Shown: piece by piece, positions 1 through 7,840 of the stretch | Layout: every line of letters starts with the position of its first letter | Numbering within the stretch: position 1 is the stretch's first letter | NCBI RefSeq assembly: GCF_010500995.1 | Contig: NZ_QVMK01000016.1 | Coordinates: 9,108-73,107, forward strand | Direction of reading: 5' to 3' | Length of the DNA: 64,000 nt | Origin: Bacteroides sp. 224 | GTDB lineage: Bacteria; Bacteroidota; Bacteroidia; Bacteroidales; Bacteroidaceae | Notes under the pieces: generated by a model | Seen by the model: the letters and a program-made list of their open reading frames with translations, nothing else | Databases searched by the model: none | Told to the model about the DNA's origin: nothing | Position numbers and translations under genes: made by a program

Positions 1-86
1 AGAACCGGAGATCATCCTGATGATCATGCAAGATTTGATTCGTGGGAAGATGGAATAAGTGCTCATTTAGATCATTTAGCCTTATA
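1..86 (+). pseudogene. 5' part of IS-disrupted lytic-enzyme-like gene (partial)
   Basis: Frame 1 is open from the first base and codes for 28 residues ending SAHLDHLAL before it runs into the IS982 copy. Its words (GDHPDDHARF, SWEDGISAHLDHLAL) resemble the C-terminal substrate-binding part of glucosaminidase/amidase-type cell-wall lytic enzymes, where a WEDGIRAHxxHL motif is common. The frame resumes at 1212-1388 once the IS and one copy of the 5-bp TTATA duplication are removed, giving HLALYIGLEGYP without a break. The upstream part of the gene lies outside the window. The family assignment is by pattern recognition only; the disruption is directly visible. Confidence 0.7.
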
Positions 87-1211
87 ACCTGAGTTCGGGA
101 TAAGAAAAGTTTAAAAAGAATGGGTAATCTCCGTTTTATTTATTATCTTTATGGTTGACAATCAATCAGTTAACAAATAAACACGATATGATTACCCAGG
201 ACAAATTTATAGAAATTTATTGTATTGCCGACGATTTTTGCAAAGAATTTGATCAAGAGATTCAAAAACACCAATTGCCTTCTACTTCCGAGCATAGAAA
301 GCGCAATCGCCCCTCTCGGCTTTCCGATAGTGAGATGATAACCATTTTAATCGGTTTTCACTTTGGTACCTTTCGTAATTTTAAACATTACTATCTATTC
401 TATGTCCGTTCGCATCTAAAGGCTGATTTTCCCGATTTGCTTTCTTATAACCGATTTATCGAATTGGAAAGTCGGTTATTTGTTCCATTTGCCCTCTTCC
501 TTAAGTTGGTCTGCTTTGGTGAATGTACAGGTATTACTTATGTGGACTCTACCAAAGTTTCCGTCTGCCATAACAAACGCATAAAGAACAACAAAGTATT
601 CAAAGGACTTGCAGAAGTAGGCAAGAGTACAATGGGGTGGTATTTCGGATTCAAACTTCATTTAATTTGCAATGAGAAAGGGGAATTATTGAATTTTTGT
701 TTGACCAAAGCAAATATAGATGACCGCAATCAAGGCGTTTGGGAATCCTTGAGTAAGGATTTGTTTGGGAAATTATATGGTGACAAGGGATATATATCAG
801 CTACTCTTTTTGAATCACTGTTTTGTGATGGGGTACATTTGGTGACAGGCATTCGTAGCAACATGAAAAATAAATTAATGTCCTTTAGGGATAAGGTATT
901 GCTTAGAAAACGCTCGGTAATTGAAACGATTAATGATGAATTGAAGAATATCTGTCATTTGGAGCATTCAAGACATAGAGGTACAGCCAATTTTTTGATC
1001 AATATACTTGCTACATTGGCCGCTTACAGCTTCTTTCCAAAGAAGCCATCTATAAACTTTGAAAGGGAGCAAACAAAACAACTAACCTTATTTGGATAGT
1101 ACTTCTTTTTTTACAAAAACAAAAATACTCAATTGAAAAATCCAATGTGAGCACGATAACTATGCCTTGTGATGTATTGAAGAGGAAGAGAAAATTATCC
1201 CGAATTCAGGT
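87..1211 (+). mobile_element. IS982-family insertion sequence, complete, 1,125 bp
   Basis: Imperfect 17-bp terminal inverted repeats lie at 87-103 (acctgagttcgggataa) and 1195-1211, differing at one base. A 5-bp direct repeat TTATA flanks the element (82-86 and 1212-1216), which is a likely target duplication; a 3-bp TAT reading with slightly longer ends is equally possible and gives the same empty site. One transposase gene fills the element. Ends beginning CCTGAATTCGGGATAA are of the kind found in Bacteroides IS1187-like elements. It interrupts a lytic-enzyme-like gene, and excision in silico restores that gene's reading frame. Confidence 0.9.
188..1099 (+). CDS. IS982-family transposase
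   Basis: A 303-aa DDE transposase that catalyses movement of the surrounding IS. Family signatures are the N-terminal YCIADDFCKEF, the catalytic first Asp in TYVDSTKVSVC, the second Asp in YGDKGYIS and the Glu in RKRSVIETINDELKN, followed by the usual LEHSRHRGTANFLIN. The frame also allows an upstream TTG at 155, but the ATG at 188 (MITQDKFIEIYC) matches how IS982 proteins normally begin. Length is normal for the family and no stop or frameshift is seen, so the element is probably still active. Confidence 0.92.
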   Translation: MITQDKFIEIYCIADDFCKEFDQEIQKHQLPSTSEHRKRNRPSRLSDSEMITILIGFHFGTFRNFKHYYLFYVRSHLKADFPDLLSYNRFIELESRLFVPFALFLKLVCFGECTGITYVDSTKVSVCHNKRIKNNKVFKGLAEVGKSTMGWYFGFKLHLICNEKGELLNFCLTKANIDDRNQGVWESLSKDLFGKLYGDKGYISATLFESLFCDGVHLVTGIRSNMKNKLMSFRDKVLLRKRSVIETINDELKNICHLEHSRHRGTANFLINILATLAAYSFFPKKPSINFEREQTKQLTLFG

Positions 1212-1388
1212 TTATATATAGGATTGGAAGGATATCCGAAAAAATACACATTAGACCCAAGACATGATACATGGCTACTGGGAATTGGACCAACAGTATT
1301 TAAAATGGCTAAGTATTGGTCGGTCTCTCCTACGTATGGTAAGGAATTGATGGATTTGATTGTTGAGTTGGAGGAATGGTGGTATTGA
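1212..1388 (+). pseudogene. 3' part of IS-disrupted lytic-enzyme-like gene
   Basis: This is the continuation of the frame broken at 86. It codes for about 59 residues (YIGLEGYPKKYTLDPRHDT, ..TVFKMAKYWSVSPTYGKEL) and ends in TGA at 1386-1388. The pattern LDPRH...GxxxTVxxLxxxW...SPTYG is familiar from glucosaminidase/amidase-type peptidoglycan hydrolases. The downstream gene is convergent. Without the IS the reading frame is intact, so the insertion looks recent. Catalytic residues would be in the missing upstream part, so the enzyme class cannot be settled from this window. Confidence 0.7.
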
Positions 1389-1416
1389 TGAGGTTATGCA
1401 AGTGCAGGCTCCCCCT

Positions 1417-3438
1417 TTAAAACTTCACCTTCACCTGCACTTGCAAATCTTGCTTTCTATTGCTATAAATCAAATCATTGCCCGAACCTATTTCCTCTCT
1501 ATCATAATAAGTAGTTTGTCCATACTTTGCCATGACCATCCAGTTTTTATGAATATCCCAGCGAACGTGCATTGCCAAGCGATTTCCTATACCATAAAAG
1601 GAAGGAGAATAGAAAGAATTAAGCATTCCTTTCTCGTAGGAATAAACGCGCGAAGCATAGTCGTCCGTATGAAAATAACTTCCCTGAAGTTCTAACTTTA
1701 AAGGTACTTTCTTAAAAGCATAGCCCACTGATTGCACAAACTGAAAACCATCACTCACCTTAGCCGGCTTGGGGTAAATGGCATTATAGTCGAATGTAAA
1801 GCGAAGAGTTAATTGATCGACAGGCACATAATTCAATCTATAGCGCCACTTATGATGATATATGGGTTGTACACTTTTTGTTTTATCAGTATTGGTATAG
1901 TTTTTCTCTTTTTGCTTATACTGATAACGAAGAAACATATTCAGGTTCTTACAAGGAGAATAGGTGCTTTGTACAATTCCATCAAAACCCGAAGAAGGTT
2001 TATCTATCAGGTATTTAAGCCACGGAAAACGGAAATAGTCAGCAGATAGAAAAAACTTCCAATGCCGGATAGGCGAAGCTTCAACAGCCAGATAATAACC
2101 ACTTTCATTCTGCACATAACCGCCCTCGGAAAAAGAGCGAGCGAAGAATGCCCAATAATCTCGCGAATAATAACGCTGTACAAACATAAACTGATAAGAA
2201 GAAACAGGACTGTATGAAACGGTATTCAACGTAGCCATTCCCCCACCCTTGCCAATGGCAGTTTCGCCAATAAAAGTAAATCTATTCCAACGATATTTAT
2301 AATCTATACCCAGATTATGAAAGTTATTACCACGAAGATTATACTTAGAATATTCGCGTACCTGCGGATAATAAGGTTTATCGAAGAAATAGTAAATGCC
2401 TGTTGCACCCACCTTTAAGCCATTCTTATGATAAGAAACATTTCCACCTGTTGCTTGCAAAGTAAGTACTCCTCTCCTATCTGCTTCTTTCTGTGTGCGA
2501 TGCTGCCCGGTTTTATTTATAGAAGTAATGCTCTCATCTTTAGTAATACCATCTAACGAGCGATGAGAATAAAAGCCGGAAAAAGTAAACTCATTCCACT
2601 GAACAGTAGTAGCCAACCCACGAAAGTAATTATATTCATCGGTTGAAGAATGTTTCTTCACCTGGCTATTTCTTGAAGTAATGGTAGATAAGGCAGAGGT
2701 TTTTCCCATTATAAAATCATTACTCAACACTAATCCTTGTCCGAAACTAAGACGGTAATTGCCGACAGCCAATGCTTTAAGCTTTCCTATATTCCGAAGA
2801 AAGAAATAAAAAGAATAAAAGTCATATCCTTTTGTGTTGTGCAATGCACCGAAAGGTTCGCCGGCATCTTTCTCGGCTGTAAATCCGGTATATAGATGAT
2901 CTTTGTATCGAAAGCTATAACGCAATGAGTTGTATATAGCTGGTCCTAAATATTCTTTTCTATACCCTTTGCGCTCATAAAAAGGAATATCAAACCGGGT
3001 AAGTACTTCATTCTTTCCATACCTGAGTATTTGTTTTAACGAAGGAATGGCTTCTTTCGTTTTTACCGGCTCTGCATATACAAAGGGAGTTAAATACTGA
3101 ATCGTTTGCCTATCCATATCTTCCACCATTTGTAGCTCATAGATAGTCTGCATCTGCCCATGAATATACAAATAGGCTAATATATTCTCTATCTGAATAT
3201 CGGTAAGAAAAGAAAATTGTTCTAATTGTTCTTTGGTTACTGTGTTTATATTCAAGGGTTCTTGTATGCGTTCGGTAAGTTCTTCGATAATGTTATTTAT
3301 ATTAATATCTTGATCTTCGCTTGCTACGGATAGTTGTTCAATAACCTCTTCCCACTGGCAGGAAAGTGTATTTTGAGCAAACAGTTCAGATAAAGAAAGA
3401 GTAAATATAAAGAGTATAAAAAGCACGAATGCTTTCAT
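1417..3438 (-). CDS. Helix-hairpin-helix protein with C-terminal outer-membrane barrel-like region
   Basis: A secreted protein of about 673 aa. The start MKAFVLFILFIFTL opens a clear signal peptide ending near LFAQ; an ATG three codons upstream (3447) is also possible. Residues about 45-115 carry two ComEA-like helix-hairpin-helix units (INTVTKEQLEQFSFLTD, then MVEDMDRQTIQYL). The rest is rich in alternating aromatic/polar strands such as YRLSFGQGLVLSNDF and ends in a short strand with terminal F (LQVQVKVKF), typical of an outer-membrane barrel. Such HhH-plus-barrel proteins are widespread in Bacteroidetes with no settled role. It is transcribed away from the DUF4294 gene and has its own promoter-like boxes at about 3481-3488. 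Confidence 0.75.
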   Translation of the reverse strand: MKAFVLFILFIFTLSLSELFAQNTLSCQWEEVIEQLSVASEDQDININNIIEELTERIQEPLNINTVTKEQLEQFSFLTDIQIENILAYLYIHGQMQTIYELQMVEDMDRQTIQYLTPFVYAEPVKTKEAIPSLKQILRYGKNEVLTRFDIPFYERKGYRKEYLGPAIYNSLRYSFRYKDHLYTGFTAEKDAGEPFGALHNTKGYDFYSFYFFLRNIGKLKALAVGNYRLSFGQGLVLSNDFIMGKTSALSTITSRNSQVKKHSSTDEYNYFRGLATTVQWNEFTFSGFYSHRSLDGITKDESITSINKTGQHRTQKEADRRGVLTLQATGGNVSYHKNGLKVGATGIYYFFDKPYYPQVREYSKYNLRGNNFHNLGIDYKYRWNRFTFIGETAIGKGGGMATLNTVSYSPVSSYQFMFVQRYYSRDYWAFFARSFSEGGYVQNESGYYLAVEASPIRHWKFFLSADYFRFPWLKYLIDKPSSGFDGIVQSTYSPCKNLNMFLRYQYKQKEKNYTNTDKTKSVQPIYHHKWRYRLNYVPVDQLTLRFTFDYNAIYPKPAKVSDGFQFVQSVGYAFKKVPLKLELQGSYFHTDDYASRVYSYEKGMLNSFYSPSFYGIGNRLAMHVRWDIHKNWMVMAKYGQTTYYDREEIGSGNDLIYSNRKQDLQVQVKVKF

Positions 3439-3480
3439 TATATGCATACTTGTTTGTGTTTTTAAATTAAAAAATAGAAT

Positions 3481-3488
3481 CGAAGGTA
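3481..3488 (-). promoter_or_regulatory. Promoter -7 box (TACCTTCG) for the HhH protein gene
   Basis: On the minus strand TACCTTCG matches the Bacteroides -7 consensus TAnnTTTG at 7 of 8 positions. A TTG lies about 20 bases upstream, in the position of the -33 element. The start codon is about 40 bases downstream. Confidence 0.5.
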
Positions 3489-3552
3489 ACTTAAATTCAT
3501 TAACACAACAAGGAAAAAAGTAGAGAAAGAAATATAGTTTAAATTAAACTCT

Positions 3553-3560
3553 TATTTTTG
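3553..3560 (+). promoter_or_regulatory. Promoter -7 box (TATTTTTG) for the DUF4294 gene
   Basis: A perfect TAnnTTTG ends only four bases before the ATG at 3565. With the usual distance from this box to the start of transcription, the mRNA would be leaderless or nearly so. No good -33 TTG is visible. Confidence 0.5.
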
Positions 3561-3564
3561 TATT

Positions 3565-4167
3565 ATGAATTGGCGCCTTAACTTATTAATTATTAGCGTG
3601 TTTGTATTTACAGGAATATCTTTCTGTAAAGCACAAGAAGTTAAACAAGAAAAGGTTTTCCTTACTCGCCATTGCATATACGAAGGCGATACTATTCCGT
3701 GGGTTCAACTACCCACTGTTTATATATTCAAGCCATTGGTATTTAAAAACAGCCGACAAGAAAAAGAATACAATCGCTTAGTACGTAATGTTAAGAAAAC
3801 ACTTCCATTATCCAAAGAAATCTATAAGGCAGTGATAGAAACCTACGAATATATGCAAACCTTACCCAACGAAAAGGCAAAGAATAAGCATATCAAAAAT
3901 GTAGAGAAAGGATTGAAAGAACAATATACTCCGATAATGAAGAAACTCACTTTCTCGCAAGGAAAACTTCTTATCAAATTAATAGACAGACAATGCAACC
4001 AATCTTCTTACGAGTTAGTGAAAGCCTTTATGGGTCCATTCAAAGCCGGTTTCTATCAAACTTTTGCAGGACTATTTGGAGCCAGCCTTAAAAAAGAATA
4101 CGACCCTACGGGAGAAGATAAAATGGTAGAAAGAATCATATTAATGGTAGAGAGTGGACAAATTTAA
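3565..4167 (+). CDS. DUF4294 domain-containing secreted protein
   Basis: A 200-aa protein with an N-terminal signal peptide (LLIISVFVFTGISFCKAQ). The mature part matches the Bacteroidetes DUF4294 pattern: LPTVYIFKPLVFKNSRQEKEY, a charged helical middle (KKTLPLSKEIYKAVIETYEY) and a conserved end containing LIKLIDRQCNQSSYELVKAF and FWGLFG-like YQTFAGLFG. Function is unknown. It lies convergent with the SPOUT methyltransferase, with 6 bp between the stop codons. The presumed promoter is so close that translation may start at the very 5' end of the mRNA. Confidence 0.8.
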   Translation: MNWRLNLLIISVFVFTGISFCKAQEVKQEKVFLTRHCIYEGDTIPWVQLPTVYIFKPLVFKNSRQEKEYNRLVRNVKKTLPLSKEIYKAVIETYEYMQTLPNEKAKNKHIKNVEKGLKEQYTPIMKKLTFSQGKLLIKLIDRQCNQSSYELVKAFMGPFKAGFYQTFAGLFGASLKKEYDPTGEDKMVERIILMVESGQI

Positions 4168-4173
4168 TAACTC

Positions 4174-4710
4174 TCAACTCTCCATTTTCAACTTATTAAA
4201 GAGATCCCAGATTACAACGCCTGCCGTTACCGAAACATTTAAAGAGTGCTTAGTGCCATATTGAGGAATTTCAATGCAACCATCGGAATGGTTAATAACC
4301 TCTTGCTTTACTCCTTTTACTTCATTGCCTAATACAACGGCGTACTTTTTTGATTTATCAAGTGTCAATTCATTGAGCATAGTACTCCCTTCGGCCTGCT
4401 CGACGGAATAGACAATATATCCCTCCTTTTTCAAGTTATCAACAGTTTCAACAGTATCTTCTACATACTTCCAATCTACCGAATATTCGGCTCCCAAAGC
4501 CGTTTTGTGCATCTCAGGGTGAGGGGGAGTGGCAGTTATTCCACACAAATACACACATTCAATACGGAAAGCATCTGAGGTACGAAACACAGAACCGATG
4601 TTGTGTAGGCTTCGAATATCATCTAACACCACTACCAATGGTAATTTCTTCACTTCTTTAAACTCTTCGGTACTGATTCTATTCAGTTCTGTGATCTTCA
4701 GTTTACGCAT
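4174..4710 (-). CDS. SpoU/TrmH-family RNA 2'-O-methyltransferase
   Basis: A 178-aa SAM-dependent SPOUT methyltransferase that modifies the 2'-OH of a tRNA or rRNA nucleotide. The three family motifs are clear: motif 1 NIGSVFRTSDAF, motif 2 VVLGNEVKGV and motif 3 IPQYGTKHSLNVSVTAGV, which together form the knotted SAM site. The protein is close to the minimal catalytic domain, with no extra RNA-binding domain, so the target nucleotide cannot be read from sequence. The start MRKLKITELN is preferred over an ATG two codons upstream at 4716. Confidence 0.88.
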   Translation of the reverse strand: MRKLKITELNRISTEEFKEVKKLPLVVVLDDIRSLHNIGSVFRTSDAFRIECVYLCGITATPPHPEMHKTALGAEYSVDWKYVEDTVETVDNLKKEGYIVYSVEQAEGSTMLNELTLDKSKKYAVVLGNEVKGVKQEVINHSDGCIEIPQYGTKHSLNVSVTAGVVIWDLFNKLKMES

Positions 4711-4716
4711 ATTCAT

Positions 4717-5174
4717 ATTCTTTTCTGCAAAAGTATAAGTTTAAATACAGACTGTGAAAAAAACTGTTGAAAACCTCTCGTAACCTGTGTATAAAAGCTA
4801 ATAAGTTTTTGCCGTTATAGTATTGCAATATTAGTAACTTATTATAAAGCGATAAGAATACGAACAATCAAAATAAGTTAGCAGTAATTTTCAGATGCTG
4901 TTTAAACAGATATTTCAGCCTAATAATACCATCATTCTTACATAAAGTTTTTAACTTTGCGGTTTATCAACAGGGTGTTAATAGTGTAATGTAAATTGCT
5001 TATTATCAGTAAATACATACTAAATAGGCTTGTTAATATCATCCTAATAGGCATTTGTTTAGAGTTAATAACTTCATAAGCAAGAAAAAGAAGAAGAAAT
5101 AACTAACAGTATTAACAGGCTATTATAATCATCATATATTTTTTAAAATTGAACTAAAGAATAATATATTAATA
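4717..5174. other. 458-bp AT-rich intergenic region with DnaA-box-like words (possible origin-like region)
   Basis: No gene is present. Words close to the DnaA box (TTATCCACA or its complement TGTGGATAA) occur at 4786-4794 (tgtgtataa, 8/9) and 4964-4972 (ttatcaaca, 8/9), with weaker ones at 4753-4761 and 4765-4773 (tgttgaaaa). TGTTAATA occurs at 4976 and 5031, and AATAGGC is repeated 23 bp apart (5023, 5046). A TAACTTTG at 4952-4959 could be a -7 box for nadA with a long leader. Whether this is an origin, a regulatory leader or plain AT-rich spacer is open. Confidence 0.3.
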
Positions 5175-6167
5175 ATGAAAAAGGAGAAGTGGTTAATAAG
5201 TGGTTTTGCCGATGAGCCCATCGATGCAAATATCGACTTAAAGAAGGCTATTAATGATCTGAAGAAAGAGAAGAATGCAGTGATTATGGCTCACTACTAC
5301 CAAGTAGGAGAAATACAGGATATTGCCGATTACGTAGGCGATAGTCTGGCATTAGCTCAATGGGCAGCCAAAACAGAAGCAGACATCATTGTATTATGTG
5401 GTGTTCACTTCATGGGAGAAACTGCCAAGATTCTCTCTCCGAACAAGAAAGTGTTGGTTCCCGACTTAAACGCAGGCTGTTCATTGGCCGATAGTTGCCC
5501 GGCTGATAAGTTTGCTCAATATGTCAAAGAACACCCCGGACACACGGTTATTTCGTACGTAAACACCACAGCTGCGGTGAAAGCAGTAACGGATGTAGTG
5601 GTTACCTCTACCAATGCCAAGCAAATAGTGGATAGCTTCCCCAAAGATGAGAAAATAATATTTGGTCCCGATAGAAATTTAGGGAATTATATTAACTCAA
5701 TTACCAACCGGAATATGTTGCTTTGGGATGGTGCCTGCCATGTGCATGAACAGTTCTCTGTGGAAAAGATTGTGGAGCTGAAAGCTAAATATCCGAATGC
5801 AGCCGTATTGGCACACCCTGAATGTAAAAGCACTATCTTGGTTTTGGCAGATTATGTAGGTTCTACAGCTGCATTGCTGAAGTATTCGGCCAATAGTGAT
5901 AAGGATACGTTTATTGTAGCTACCGAATCGGGTATTCTTCATGAGATGCAAAAGAAATCGCCACAGAAGACGTTTATTCCTGCTCCTCCCAATGATAGTA
6001 CGTGTGCTTGCAATGAGTGTAACTTTATGCGCTTAAATACAATGGAGAAGCTTTATAATTGCTTGAAATATGAATTCCCCGAGATAGAGGTAGATCCGGA
6101 GATTGCGAAAGAGGCAGTAAAGCCTATTAAGAAGATGCTGGAGATATCGGAGGAGTTGGGGTTATAG
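5175..6167 (+). CDS. nadA: Quinolinate synthase
   Basis: A 330-aa cytosolic [4Fe-4S] enzyme that condenses iminoaspartate with dihydroxyacetone phosphate to quinolinate in NAD synthesis. Recognisable parts are AHYYQVGEIQDIADYVGDSL near the N terminus, NAGCSLADSCPADKF, FGPDRNLGNYI, WDGACHVHEQF, AHPECKSTILVLADYVGST and the C-terminal TCACNECNFMRLNT. The cluster-binding cysteines are expected in NAGCSL, HPEC and CNEC. No nadB or nadC is adjacent, so the gene stands alone behind a long AT-rich leader. Length is normal for the family. Confidence 0.95.
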   Translation: MKKEKWLISGFADEPIDANIDLKKAINDLKKEKNAVIMAHYYQVGEIQDIADYVGDSLALAQWAAKTEADIIVLCGVHFMGETAKILSPNKKVLVPDLNAGCSLADSCPADKFAQYVKEHPGHTVISYVNTTAAVKAVTDVVVTSTNAKQIVDSFPKDEKIIFGPDRNLGNYINSITNRNMLLWDGACHVHEQFSVEKIVELKAKYPNAAVLAHPECKSTILVLADYVGSTAALLKYSANSDKDTFIVATESGILHEMQKKSPQKTFIPAPPNDSTCACNECNFMRLNTMEKLYNCLKYEFPEIEVDPEIAKEAVKPIKKMLEISEELGL

Positions 6168-6276
6168 GGTTTAAAATAAAAGTTAATAAATTATTAAATT
6201 AAGCTTTATTTTAATAATATGTATATATATTAGCAGCGACAAATAATTATTTAACTAAAAACAAAAGACAACTGCT

Positions 6277-6705
6277 ATGGCTAGATTGAAAGAATTTACC
6301 TTGATGGAAGGTGAAACGATTCTTGCGGAGATTGAAGGTGACGCGTATAATGATTCACCAAATCCTATAGTACAATTAATTACTGCTTTTTTAAAGGTTT
6401 TCTGGTTGATACTTGGTATTAAGTTGCGTACTTATATTATTGCAACTAATCTTCGTATTGTTCAAGTTGATAAGAAAACTATTTTCTGGGGAATGTTGCC
6501 AGGAGATACTTGTGTTATAACATTAAATAAAGCTTCTATTCAGTCTGTTGGATATGCAATGGCTACCAGCTTCTTTATATTTAGAAAGTTTTATTTTTTG
6601 ATGGCCAATATGAGCGGATTGATTCGTATCACTTACAAAGGCAATGAAAAACAACTTATTGAAGCATGCAATCAGATAGATAAAATTGTATGTGAAGTTA
6701 AATAA
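6277..6705 (+). CDS. Small protein with PH-like fold pattern, function unknown
   Basis: A 142-aa protein. Its N terminus is soluble (MARLKEFTLMEGETILAEIEGDAY). One hydrophobic stretch follows at about 38-50 (ITAFLKVFWLILGI), then a beta-rich part: RTYIIATNLRIVQVDKKTIFWG, CVITLNKASIQSVGY, FLMANMSGLIRITYKGNE. The order TNLRIVQVDKK...I...SIQSVGY...G is what bacterial PH-like domain proteins look like. The gene is monocistronic: a strong hairpin terminator follows within 20 bp. The specific role is unknown. Confidence 0.6.
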   Translation: MARLKEFTLMEGETILAEIEGDAYNDSPNPIVQLITAFLKVFWLILGIKLRTYIIATNLRIVQVDKKTIFWGMLPGDTCVITLNKASIQSVGYAMATSFFIFRKFYFLMANMSGLIRITYKGNEKQLIEACNQIDKIVCEVK

Positions 6706-6723
6706 TAACATTAGCTTAAAAAT

Positions 6724-6752
6724 AAAAAGCCAACTTTAATAGTTGGCTTTTT
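6724..6752 (+). terminator. Rho-independent terminator
   Basis: A 12-bp perfect stem, aaaaagccaact (6724-6735) with agttggcttttt (6741-6752), encloses a 5-base loop and is followed by T-rich DNA. The A/T symmetry lets it end transcription from both sides, serving the gene at 6277 and the convergent gene at 6780. Confidence 0.9.
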
Positions 6753-6779
6753 TATTTTTATAAATGAAACTTAAGCATA

Positions 6780-7115
6780 TTACGCATACAATATGAAATG
6801 CATGAACTTATTGAAATTATAAGTTCTGGCACGTTCTTCAGCCGAAAAAATATCAAGAAACCACCAAACAAAGAAGCCATTTAATGTAATCACTTTCAGA
6901 ACTGCCAAAGCATAGTCTTCCAATAGAAATCTCTCCAATCCAAGGAAGATTGCTATTAAAAAAACACCAAAGGGTTTCTGAAATTCAATACCTTCTATGA
7001 GATACCATTTACTATCATCAAGCTTTTCTAATTCTTCTCTGATAACTTTCATATCCTGATGATTGAAGTTTTTTACATTCAATTTAATGAACGTGTCTAT
7101 TTTGCTTTTTTCCAT
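6780..7115 (-). CDS. TM2-domain-like small membrane protein
   Basis: A 111-aa protein. The first 45 residues are soluble and charged (KVIREELEKLDDSKW). Two hydrophobic segments follow: GVFLIAIFLGLERFLLEDYA at about 49-68 and VLKVITLNGFFVWWFLDIF at about 72-90. The layout FLG..RFLL.......L...T..GF.VWW.LDIF resembles the TM2 fold (two helices with a conserved G/R/F turn and an acidic end). It starts 8 bp after rdgB and probably belongs to the same transcript. The function of these proteins in Bacteroidetes is unknown. Confidence 0.65.
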   Translation of the reverse strand: MEKSKIDTFIKLNVKNFNHQDMKVIREELEKLDDSKWYLIEGIEFQKPFGVFLIAIFLGLERFLLEDYALAVLKVITLNGFFVWWFLDIFSAEERARTYNFNKFMHFILYA

Positions 7116-7123
7116 ACTAAGTA

Positions 7124-7699
7124 TTATAAAGAATTAAAGAATTTATTTAATTTCTTCACCGCCAATGCCCGATGACTAATATCATTCTTTATATCATTTC
7201 CCAGTTCTGCAAAGGTTTTATCATATCCGTCGGGCATAAAGATGGGGTCGTAACCGAAACCGGCCTCTCCCCTCTTCTCTTCAATGATCTTTCCGCGAAT
7301 AATACCTTCGAACAGATATTCCTTTCCATCTAAAATAAGCGAGATGGCTGTGCGAAATTGAGCTTTACGGTTTTCTTTTCCTTGTAGTTTATCCAATACT
7401 TTCAGCATATTGGCCTGTGCGCTTTTATCTTCGCCTGCATAGCGAGCCGAGTAAACTCCCGGCTCATTATTCAGTGCTTCTATTTCAAGACCGGTATCGT
7501 CGGCAAAAGCATCTAATCCGTAGTTATTATAGATGTATTGAGCTTTAAGTAAAGCGTTGCCTTCCAACGTATCGGCTGTTTCGGGGATATCTACATCGCA
7601 GTTTATGTCTTTTAAACTTAAGAGTTCGATGCTATCGCCTAAAATAGCAGCAACTTCTTCTAACTTATGCTGATTGTTAGTAGCGAAAACCAGTTTCAT
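7124..7699 (-). CDS. rdgB: Non-canonical purine NTP pyrophosphatase (RdgB/HAM1)
   Basis: A 191-aa Mg-dependent house-cleaning enzyme that hydrolyses ITP, dITP and XTP to the monophosphate, keeping deaminated purines out of DNA and RNA. Motifs: the N-terminal [19 protein letters not shown] (substrate-binding TxNxxK type), [20 protein letters not shown] with the metal-binding DD, ARYAGED, and the C-terminal [11 protein letters not shown] and [11 protein letters not shown]. It follows leuS and yitT on the same strand; the 141-bp leader before it is filled with 22-nt repeats. Confidence 0.95.
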   Translation of the reverse strand: MKLVFATNNQHKLEEVAAILGDSIELLSLKDINCDVDIPETADTLEGNALLKAQYIYNNYGLDAFADDTGLEIEALNNEPGVYSARYAGEDKSAQANMLKVLDKLQGKENRKAQFRTAISLILDGKEYLFEGIIRGKIIEEKRGEAGFGYDPIFMPDGYDKTFAELGNDIKNDISHRALAVKKLNKFFNSL

Positions 7700-7702
7700 A
7701 TT

Positions 7703-7829
7703 AGTTACGAGTTACGGGTTACAAAGTTACGAGTTACGGGTTATACAAAGTTACGAGTTACGGGTTACAAAGTTACGAGTGGTATAGATATTCTTGTGAC
7801 TCGTAACTTGTAACTCGTAACTCGTAACT
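7703..7829. repeat. 22-nt tandem repeat with inverted arm (locus A)
   Basis: Three tandem units built on agttacgagttacgggtta start at 7703, 7725 and 7749 (22, 24 and 22 nt), with a partial fourth at 7771-7780. After an 18-base gap, 7799-7829 holds the same word inverted (actcgtaacttgtaactc and on), so the whole can fold into a long hairpin. It lies between the yitT stop and the rdgB start and is probably transcribed as the rdgB leader. Confidence 0.9.
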
Positions 7830-7840
7830 AATTACCAAAT

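Noticed and set aside
7703..7829. CRISPR array
   Set aside because: Units are contiguous or nearly so, degenerate and about 22 nt, with no unique spacers and no cas genes. The same holds for the other repeat loci.
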